Shown piece after piece: positions 15,620 through 21,991 of a stretch of DNA of 21,991 nucleotides. A program made the translations under genes and the position numbers. A model generated the notes under the pieces. That model saw nothing but the letters and a program-made list of their open reading frames with translations, did no database searches and was not told where the DNA came from. The DNA lies in the NCBI GenBank assembly GCA_002284615.2, contig MU070918.1, positions 1 through 21,991 of the forward strand, given 5' to 3'. The stretch comes from Dunaliella salina (lineage: Eukaryota > Chlorophyta > Chlorophyceae > Chlamydomonadales > Dunaliellaceae). Numbering within the stretch: the stretch's first letter is position 1; each line of letters starts with the position of its first letter.

Positions 15620-16262
15620 CATACTTGCTCCTCAAACCACAAAGATCTGCGTTCCTGCGCAGTAAAAGGGCATGGACTACATCCTGAAACTCATCACAAG
15701 AGCAGCAACCACAAAGAGAGTTTCGATAATCCCAAGCCGCTGTCTCCACCTTCAGTCTGTTTGCTTTAAGTCTGAATCGGCTGACATTCCTCACGACATG
15801 TTGAGACAGATCCAAATGCATGTGTCTCAGTAAGCGGGATGGGGCACGCACATTGTGGTCAAAAGGCACTGCAAACAAAGTTTGATAGGTTGCCAATTTA
15901 CTGTAAGTCTCCCGTGGGTTTAATCCCTCAACATCTCTCCACACTGCCCGCAACCTGTGCCTAAGGTTAGCTGTGAACTCTCGAGTAGGAATAGGAGTAC
16001 CCTGCCGCACAGCTTCAACAAAGGAACCACAGCGCCGCAATCCTTGAAAGGCATCTAAAACTTAAGTAGTCCAGCAAGAAGGCTCACGAGAATGAATGTT
16101 CAGATCCGCTTTCAGCACTCTTCTCAGCGTCTCGCTTCTGGACCTGAGCATGCTATTACACATTTTAATAATAGACCTGAACCAGTGAAGCTGAAGCACC
16201 TCATGACCACACTCTCGCAAAACAGCCCAGTATGGAGTGGTACGTTTAACACCCAGCATGCT
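15620..16262 (-). pseudogene. LINE ORF, region after RT with Cys/His motif
   Basis: This continues the RT frame without a frameshift but through TAA codons at 16263-16265 and 16062-16064. Readable text includes KRTTPYWAVLRECGHEVLQ, FRSIIKMCNSML, LDAFQGLRRCGSFVEAVRQ and LRHRLRAVWRDVEGLNPRE. Near its end LCGCCSCDEFQDVVHALL (15672-15713) has the Cys cluster followed by His seen as a zinc-finger-like motif downstream of RT in many LINEs. The frame ends in LRSKYAYL at the hAT-like junction and resumes at 14819. The Cys/His region is thought to help RNA binding in LINE proteins. Confidence 0.85.
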
Positions 16263-17663
16263 TTAAAGATAACTCATGTGCCGAACTTGCAGGTCACTTG
16301 CAAACTCCTTGCCCTCTTTAATGTACTCAGTTCCCCACACCTGCCCTGCATACCGTCCAGCCGGAACCACATATGTCTTCCCAAGCCACAGAGAGGCATA
16401 TGGCCTATTTGCCAGAGAGTGCTCACGAACAAATTGACGGACCCGGAAAGCAGACGCCATGAACGGACCAGTAGCATGCTCAAAGGATTTAGTCATGCTC
16501 ATGCGCTTGTGAAACATCATGTCGAGGTACTTGAAAGACTCCTTGTGTGCCAGTGGCAAACCCCCAACACAAAACACAGGCAGATCTGACCCTGAGGAAT
16601 TGAAGTGAACTGCCTCAAACTTAGCGGTGTTGATAATTAAGTGCTCCTGTTGAGCATACACATGCAAGCGGCTCAGTATGGCCTGCAAAGCATGAGGATC
16701 ATTGGCCATCAGAGTCAGGTCATCAACGTACAACATGTGCGTCACATGGAACTCAGCTGCACCCGTGGCAGCACCTTGCACCCTTTCTGCAATTTCATCA
16801 ATGTCATTCACATACAGAGAGAAAAACAGAGGGGATAAAGGGCACCCCTGCTCTACACCCGTGCTAGGGTTCACCCGAGCAGCCTTCTGTCCATCCCTCA
16901 AAATGTACTCATCAGCATCGTACATGCTTTTAATGATAGACAAGAGAGAAGTGGGCAGGCGTGTGCGCTGCAGGTGCTGCCTGAGTGCTTGCCTAGGGAT
17001 GGTATTGTAGGCTTGCTTAAAGTCAATGAACGCTACGTCCAGCCGGCTAGATCTCCCAGGCTGGATCGTGCGTGCAGCATGCTGTAGGTGCCTTTAAATG
17101 AAGATGGGCTGGAGGGTATTCCTGCCTGGGTAGAAACCGAATTGTTTGTCAGGAATCTTATTTGACGCCACGCACCAGTCTGTTACAAGAGAACAATTCA
17201 GATTAGCGAACAAGCGGTACATTGTGCCACTAACAGCCAGCATGCGGTAGCTGTTAGGTTCAAGGAGGGGTCCCTTTTTGTACAAGGGGGCCCGCCTAGC
17301 CTTCCTCCAACAATCAGGGATGCGAGCCTTGTCCTAGAAAAGCTTGAAAAGCCGGGCAATGTATGGCACCAGCACATTCACCCTCTCAGTGCCCCTGCCA
17401 TTGGCCTGCGGGCGCACCACAGTAGCATATTTGATAAAAGGGGCAGCTACACAATCAAATCCAGGAGAAGCACGCCTGTTCATTTTCCCAATCTGCTCAG
17501 CTACAATCCCTTGCATGTCCTCCTCAGGAGGCACAACAATCGCATCCAGCTCAGGCATCCAATTATTTTGTGCACTCTGTCTCAGAAGAGTCCCAACGCC
17601 ACGCCCACGACCCGAAGGAACAGCCATGTTTCTTGCAGATAGAGCCGCACCCCCGCGAACCAA
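16263..17663 (-). pseudogene. Non-LTR (LINE) reverse transcriptase with in-frame stops
   Basis: One continuous minus-strand frame with classic LINE RT blocks: MNRRASPGFDCVAAPFIKYA, ARIPDCWRKARRAPLYKKG, NSYRMLAVSGTMYRLFAN, DKQFGFYPGRNTLQPIFI, VAFIDFKQAYNTIPRQAL (first catalytic Asp at 17022-17024), GVEQGCPLSPLFFSLYVND and LYVDDLTLMA (YVDD at 16719-16730). All catalytic residues are present. Two in-frame stops interrupt it, TAG at 17334-17336 (after KLF) and TAA at 17094-17096 (after PIFI), and a TAA at 16263-16265 ends it after RHMSYL. No frameshift is seen in 1.4 kb. LINE RT copies element RNA at a nicked chromosomal target. The copia RT in this window is a different family. Confidence 0.95.
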
Positions 17664-18038
17664 CTGAGCTGCCTCTCAAGGCCGAAAGTGCACTTTTAAG
17701 TAATTGTCCCACAAAGATTGTGCCACAGGTGTGGTCTGAGAAAGCTTCAGACAGTTTCTGCAGCGCATGCACATCAGGATCTTTATTATAGAGCCTCCCT
17801 AAGAACACATCCCTCTGTCTCCGCGTGTATGCACGCTTTGACCACCAAACTCGTATTTTGTACTGCTCCGCACAAACTCACACGCATGTAGAGGCTGACC
17901 CGTACATATTTTTAAAAGAGATAATGAAGCAGGCAGATTCCCGCCTTTTTTGTGTGCAGAATAGTCTGGGGTAAATTTTTTGGCACTTCTCAGGAGAGTG
18001 TAGGAATCATAACTTTTGGACGTCATCACCAAAACCAC
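17664..18038 (-). pseudogene. LINE ORF region upstream of RT, frameshifted
   Basis: Two minus-strand frames carry the sense of one protein. The outer (17799-18038) includes SYTLLRSAKKFTPDYSAHKK and LHACEFVRSSTKYEF. The inner (to about 17690) reads VFLGRLYNKDPDVHALQKL and TIFVGQLLKSALSAL. Frameshifts near 17815 and 17685 link them to each other and to the RT frame, where a TGA would otherwise block reading upstream of QLVRGGAALSARNMA. This fits the spacer between endonuclease and RT in LINE proteins. Assignment is by position and not by a known motif. Confidence 0.6.
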
Positions 18039-18132
18039 ATAAGGACTATATATTCGGAATCCTGAGATCGAGAGGATTCAAATGGTATATGTGTCAGTCC
18101 AATCGGAGAGGGTCGTTGGTGGGTGGTCCTTC

Positions 18133-18163
18133 AGGGGGGGTTCGACTTTTTGGGACCCCCCCT
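18133..18163. other. 9-bp perfect GC hairpin
   Basis: AGGGGGGGT (18133-18141) and ACCCCCCCT (18155-18163) with a 13-nt loop. Role unknown. Confidence 0.8.
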
Positions 18164-18581
18164 CCAGAATTTTTCTGAGCCATTTTCTCGAAGTTTTAAA
18201 TATACCAATGGATTCCTGAGCTTAAGAACCGTCGATTGGCACCCTCTTTAAGGAAATTGGGTAAAAGCAGGAGTCTCTGTTTATGGATCAGAGTCAGTGC
18301 CACATGCGCATGGGCATAGGTTGCTGGGGGTGTGAAGACATACATGCAGCAAACAAATCCAAACTTCCATAACAGTGACAATGTATAATACATCCTTGCA
18401 TGGTGAAGTCAGAAAGGCAGTTTATGGACTTGCAAGCCAGTTGTGGGTGCCTGGAAGGGCAGGTTTGCATGGGCGTCCGTTCACCAGTTTTTGCCCCAAA
18501 ACTCTGCTCCAACTCAATGTTTGATTGTGATGAGTATGCAAATCGATAGCTATTTAAAAAAGGAGCAGATTGGTACCCTTA

Positions 18582-18624
18582 TTGTGGGGTGGGGGGCAAG
18601 CTTTGGGGGGGAAGGGGGGTGGGT
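18582..18624 (+). other. G-quadruplex-type G-rich tract
   Basis: Several runs of four to seven G on the plus strand with short spacers. Structure not tested. Confidence 0.55.
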
Positions 18625-18823
18625 GGTCATTCTGGGCCTCCAGCCCAACTTTTTGTGATGACGTCCACTATTTTTTATTTTTTACCCTCCTGCATTGCTG
18701 CAAAGAAAATGGTCTGGCCTGCTTGCATGCTGTCTATTAAAAACGGCGTTTTAAGTTTGCTGCCCTGACCTCTCCGGACGTCGGGGGTTCGACCCCGCTA
18801 ACATGCCCGCTTGGGGCATACAC

Positions 18824-18843
18824 AGCAATGTACCCTTACCTTA
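18824..18843 (-). repeat. Dispersed short repeat, member E (partial)
   Basis: AGCAATGTACCCTTACCTTA matches the CCTTACCTTA end of member B. It follows a segment with a B-box-like sequence at 18783-18796, which raises the possibility that the family is SINE-like. No clear A box was found. Confidence 0.55.
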
Positions 18844-18997
18844 AGTATGCTGGCCAGCTCCCTCAGTGTGCTTAGTAGTGGAAATCACCTTGTAATTGAC
18901 ACAAGGTCATGTAGGCGTGCTCCAACTCAACTGAACATTTCAGTGCGGTGAGCAGCTTTACCACTTTTTTCAAGGTATGCATGCCACGGAGAATCTA

Positions 18998-19231
18998 TTA
19001 GTGCACGCCAGTCGTCTCATTCCTGTCTGGCTGGAGTTGTGCATTGAAATCTCCTCCAAATAATCCCAATGAAACAATCCTTGGGTTGTGAAGAAAGTGT
19101 GTGTATGCCAAAAAAAAATTCTCTCCGAGAGAGTGATTACTTTGTTTTACAAAAGAGGTGTCAATTCCTGTACCAGTGTCATGACGAGAAAAGGAAAGAA
19201 AAACTACGTAGGCAGAGAAACCCTCCCTACA
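18998..19231 (-). pseudogene. LINE endonuclease (AP-type) fragment
   Basis: A 77-codon open frame lacking an ATG, from after a TGA (19232-19234) to a TAA (18998-19000). It contains IVSLGLFGGDFNAQLQPDRN followed by ETTGVH; GGDFNA (codons 59-64, ending at 19057) is the metal-binding Asp/Asn motif of apurinic-type endonucleases of LINEs. Upstream text (FLAYTHFLHNPRIVSL) fits the strand before that motif only loosely. It lies on the same strand and on the 5' side of the RT at 16263-17663, as expected for EN-RT order. The distance is some 500 bp too long, so it may be the same LINE with an insertion, or a second LINE. The enzyme nicks chromosomal target DNA. Confidence 0.6.
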
Positions 19232-19369
19232 TCAATTAAGGAAAAGAAGACACATTGGCTCAAAAAGAGCTGTGTGCCCCCTCCACCACAAGGTATGAAA
19301 AAGAAAATGCTAATGTGGATCTGGAGGGTTACTAGAAGCACCTGGTCCTAGAACCTGGCTGTGGGGNCG

Positions 19370-19985
19370 TGAGCATGCCTGCGGGGCTGGCCACAGCCTG
19401 AGAATGGGGTGTTGCTTATTATGTTACTCAAGCATGCCCTGCCATATTCGGGGACCCAGGTGAGGGTGTACGCGTTCTTGGGGCTTGGTCAAGGCTGAGA
19501 GCTGTCAAGGCTATGGACTCAAGTGTCACTGCAGGGCCTAGTCATCTGATGAGGCAGACCTGCTTTTTGTTGCACAGACTTCAAATCTTGGCACCTGAGA
19601 CCTCACCTCGTGCCTTTCATTGTCCAGGAGCATCGTGACCTCAAAAGAGCCAGACCTTTAATCAAATAATAGAAAGAGCAAGTCGCAAAAGTCGGATTTC
19701 CAAATGGTGCATTATGTGCCTCTTGCATAGAATCCAGCTTTTCTCTGCCAAAATTGGGTGAAATTCCGGACCCCCGCCCCAGGCCCCCGGACCCCCCAGG
19801 ATGTGCTCCTGATAAAATACTGAACCAAAACTGCAGATCAGGTAAGCCAAAGGGGTGCTTCCTGAGGACCCCATCCTGGCAGGGCTTTTGACTGATACCT
19901 GGCCCCACACCCTGGGCACCCCCTGGCTCAAACTGAGTATGCAGGGATGCTTGAATGCCCTCAGAATGAAGTCCTGCATGCTCAG
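19370..19985 (+). repeat. Dispersed repeat, copy 2, with conserved terminal hairpin
   Basis: Same family and orientation as 8805-9363. The hairpin arms are CTGAGTATGCAGG (19933-19945) and CCTGCATGCTCAG (19973-19985) with a 27-nt loop, the same loop length as in copy 1 although loop sequences differ. The one arm change would leave a G:U pair in RNA. This copy has an extra segment around 19550-19670. One base at 19367, just before the copy, is undetermined. Minus-strand frames are open in both copies but show no known motif. Confidence 0.9.
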
Positions 19986-20567
19986 AAGTGGGAAGGGCTG
20001 TTGCTTCATTATCTCAAACATGCTTGCCCAGCCTGACCTTTGGTTGGCCTATTGGGCCTGGATTGAAGAAATCCAAATACTTGCAAGTCTCCATTTCGAG
20101 ATGCCAGCTTGCAAACAATGTGACCACGACAATGGTGATGATGGTTAGAAATACAATCTACAGAAATGATAGCGTCTCTGGTGAGTAATCTGAAAAGCAT
20201 GATTCAATGCCAAACAAGCAAAAACGTGCACATGTCCAATTTCGAAATGTCTATTGCCGAGCACAATAGCAGTGGCGTGGGCCCTCCTTTTGTGACCAAT
20301 TCAAGATTATAAAGCAGGCCATAACACCCATTCTGCAGGAGCTCAAGCAAAAGCACAACATTACTATAAAAAAACTCCATAGATTCTGAATCTTGTATTT
20401 GCCATTAAAGACAAACTTGAAAAAAAATGCATTATCAATAAAACCTGCTCCTATTCTCTTTCTCCTTTCTTGGGGGAAAAAGCTCCAGCTACGAATTCCA
20501 GGATTCAAACCAAAAGAGGTTTTATCACATTAACCTATGCGCATACCGTATTTCGCCCAGTGCTATT
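19986..20567. other. No gene or repeat seen
   Basis: Unremarkable AT-leaning sequence with short open frames only. Confidence 0.5.
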
Positions 20568-20575
20568 ACGCGAAT

Positions 20576-20979
20576 CAGGGTTGACCTATTCGCCAGTTTG
20601 ACAAAACAAATTCGTCAATTATGCGGAAAATTTTGAAATTTGTCGCATTATGCGAACGCATGTTTACCTGCCAGGCAAAGGGGGTGGGAAGGGGGCAGTT
20701 GCTTCTCACAGTCGCTAAAGCAACCACACAACCACCCCCCAACAACTCCATCCCCTTTGCCATTCTTTCACCCCTTTTTCAAAGCTATTTAAATATTATA
20801 AGGGGGGAAGACAGAGGTCCTGAATGGGGGGTGCAAAGGGGGGACTGAGGGTGTCTTATACCCCCTTTTTGGCACAGGGTACAAAACCCTGCGGATTGGC
20901 AATTTACAATGCGAAAAAATGCATCAAAAATTCGAATTCTGAATTAATTAATTCGGAATTGGCGAATTGATCAACCCTG
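20576..20979. mobile_element. hAT-like miniature element 2 (404 bp)
   Basis: Inverted termini CAGGGTTGACCTATTCGCCA (20576-20595) and its counterpart ending CAACCCTG at 20979 match in 18 of 20 positions. Flanking octamers ACGCGAAT (20568-20575) and ACACGAGT (20980-20987) agree in 6 of 8, both differences being transitions, as an aged 8-bp duplication would. The left part aligns with hAT-like element 1. Sub-terminal ATTCG/CGAAT motifs are numerous on both sides. There is no transposase frame, so it is non-autonomous. It represents the family without the TRIM insertion. Confidence 0.8.
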
Positions 20980-21075
20980 ACACGAGTGGTAACACATACA
21001 TGGTATCACATAGGTTTACACGAACGGTAACACATAAATGGTGACACCTAGATTTACACGAATGGCAACACAAAG
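20980..21075 (+). repeat. 38-bp tandem repeat, about 2.5 units
   Basis: Units start at 20980, 21018 and 21056 with ACACGA(G/A)(T/C)GG(T/C)AACACA. The array begins exactly at the right end of hAT-like element 2; its first eight bases are the inferred right target duplication. Confidence 0.85.
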
Positions 21076-21183
21076 TTATTGAAATACATTGAGGCACACA
21101 TACGAGCGGCTGCTGCATACAAACACAAAGTGCCAAGTACATTGGTTGAGAGCAGACACTAAAGACCTGATCGAACCCTGCAA

Positions 21184-21385
21184 ACATAGGAAGACACACC
21201 CAACCTGTACATGCCCACACCTGGGGGGTCCATTGACTATTGTATTCATACACCCTGGACCACCAAACAAAATGCACTATTCATGCACATCCACAAGCAC
21301 TGATGGGTTCAGAACATGAGCACACCACTTACCTGGACATAGGAATACACACCCAATCTGATACATGCCCTCACTCTGAGGGTTG
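21184..21385. repeat. Diverged direct duplication, offset 153 bp
   Basis: ACATAGGAAGACACACCCAA at 21184 recurs as ACATAGGAATACACACCCAA at 21337, each followed by a TACATGCCC block. On the minus strand both read QVGCVFLC or QIGCVFLC, and the upper copy ends in a CAG/GTAAGT splice donor. They may be duplicated, decayed exons of the right-edge gene. Confidence 0.65.
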
Positions 21386-21432
21386 CCGATTGCTTGGATG
21401 CTTTTGAACCACCTAAGGATGTGGACTTTTCA

Positions 21433-21991
21433 TGCTCTTTTCCACAATGCTAGCATTAGGCAATCATGCAATGCACTAGCTTTGTACGCACCCATACAGA
21501 TCCCAGGATTGTCTACATGCATGCGACCAGCCCAAACCACCCAATGAATTTGGAACTTTTTAAGCATCCACATGCACTGAAGTTAGAAAAAAAGGATTAT
21601 CTGTCTCAAAAAAATGATAACCAGTGCACAACTTACCTGGTGCATGCCCACTTCTACAGGGCCGTGGGTCCTAGTGTCAATGGTAAACTTGACTCCTGGG
21701 GACACAAGCTGCAGCGCTCCCCCATCTGCATGCCGCTGTATCATAATCTGCAGGCAAGCAAGAGACAGTGCAGCTCCATGTCAGATGTTGTATTTTTCCT
21801 GCCATTTCTGTGATCAATTCATATGCCGATGACTGAAATCCATTCATGTGCTGATGACTGTGATCACTTTGTGGATTGACTATTGCCCAGGTGCATGATG
21901 CTGTGTAAGGACCTGCAGGCCAGCAGGGAAGATGTGTCCCAGCTCCAGACCAATGCTGCACTCTCTGCAATATCTGCATTTAATCTGTGTC
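21433..21991 (-). CDS. Right-edge host gene fragment, two to three exons (partial)
   Basis: The clearest exon is 21637-21747: preceded by CTTGCCTGCAG, followed by GTAAGT, 111 nt, open in only one frame. It reads IMIQRHADGGALQLVSPG, then VKFTIDTRTHGPVEVGMHQ. The exon upstream, 21913 to the window edge, ends CTGCAG/GTCCTT in matching phase and reads KCRYCRECSIGLELGHIFPA then GLQ. The intron is 165 nt. A third candidate exon (21433-21576) follows a strong acceptor (TTTTTTTCTAACTTCAG) after a 60-nt intron and stays in phase for 48 codons to a TGA, but it has no recognisable content. KFTIDTRTHGPVEV recalls the F-T-(V/I)-D-T-(K/R) strand of filamin-type Ig repeats; this is a resemblance only. The gene continues beyond 21991. 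Confidence 0.45.

Larger units (their letters stand above)
18046..18997. other. Sequence separating LINE endonuclease and RT parts; no gene seen
   Basis: The spacing between the endonuclease motif and RT is larger than expected for a LINE, so part of this stretch may be inserted. It holds a GC hairpin (18133-18163), a G-rich tract (18582-18624), a hairpin with a B-box-like GGGGTTCGACCCC (18783-18796), and member E of the dispersed short repeat (18824-18843). A minus-strand frame near 18860-18990 (MHTLKKVVKLLTALKC) is open but unidentified. Confidence 0.5.

Noticed and set aside
18758..18800. GTCGGGGGTTCGACCCCGCT as a tRNA gene 3' half
   Set aside because: Only a T-arm-like hairpin is present; no acceptor stem, anticodon arm or A box at suitable spacing.
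19088..19351. Lys-rich plus-strand open frame of 87 codons
   Set aside because: It is antisense to the LINE endonuclease frame, low in complexity and has no recognisable motif.

Overview
The window is eukaryotic nuclear DNA dominated by decayed transposable elements. It has no operon-like packing, the plausible coding pieces are short exons with GT..AG borders, and it contains Ty1/copia, LINE, miniature LTR and hAT-like elements, microsatellites and minisatellites. My best guess at a source is a green alga of the Chlamydomonadales type, from the Gln/Ala/Ser-rich coding style, CAG-rich tracts and mix of elements. This is weak and no host gene proves it. No intact protein-coding gene is visible. 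Isolated Ns at 5585, 12457, 12527 and 19367 lie in or near low-complexity or repeated sequence.

Layout, left to right. A (CA)n tract opens the window. From about 5260 down to 861 on the minus strand lies one Ty1/copia retrotransposon in the order gag, protease, integrase, reverse transcriptase, RNase H. It is broken by several frameshifts and at least three in-frame stops, an integrase catalytic Asp has become Asn, and I found no LTRs. 5.4-8.2 kb is mostly non-coding, with a possible WD40-like fragment at 6.3-6.8 kb. 8.2-10.75 kb is repeats: a 54-bp tandem duplication, one copy of a dispersed repeat whose second copy lies at 19.4-20.0 kb, and a 1.2-kb array built from palindromes around TTTGAATCAAA. 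At 10.8-11.1 kb two small exons may belong to an abnormal-spindle-like gene. At 12.0-12.4 kb is a Gln-rich open frame followed by a 27-bp minisatellite.

13.0-19.2 kb is a LINE region. One minus-strand LINE runs from an endonuclease fragment near 19.2 kb, through reverse transcriptase at 16.3-17.7 kb, to its C-terminus near 14.6 kb. It is interrupted by a 784-bp hAT-like miniature element (14828-15611), which itself holds a complete miniature LTR element of TRIM type (14975-15344) with LTRs, primer-binding site, polypurine tract and a perfect 5-bp target duplication. This gives a three-level nest with a readable order of events. A second fragment of the same LINE C-terminus lies inverted at 13.6-13.8 kb. 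A relative of the hAT-like element, without the TRIM, lies at 20576-20979. At the right edge, two or three minus-strand exons with good splice signals and matching phase mark the end of a host gene whose remainder is outside the window.

The pieces do not form a pathway. The value of the region is as a record of nested insertions, with a few host exons between them. I see no CRISPR array, rRNA, complete tRNA or prokaryotic gene.
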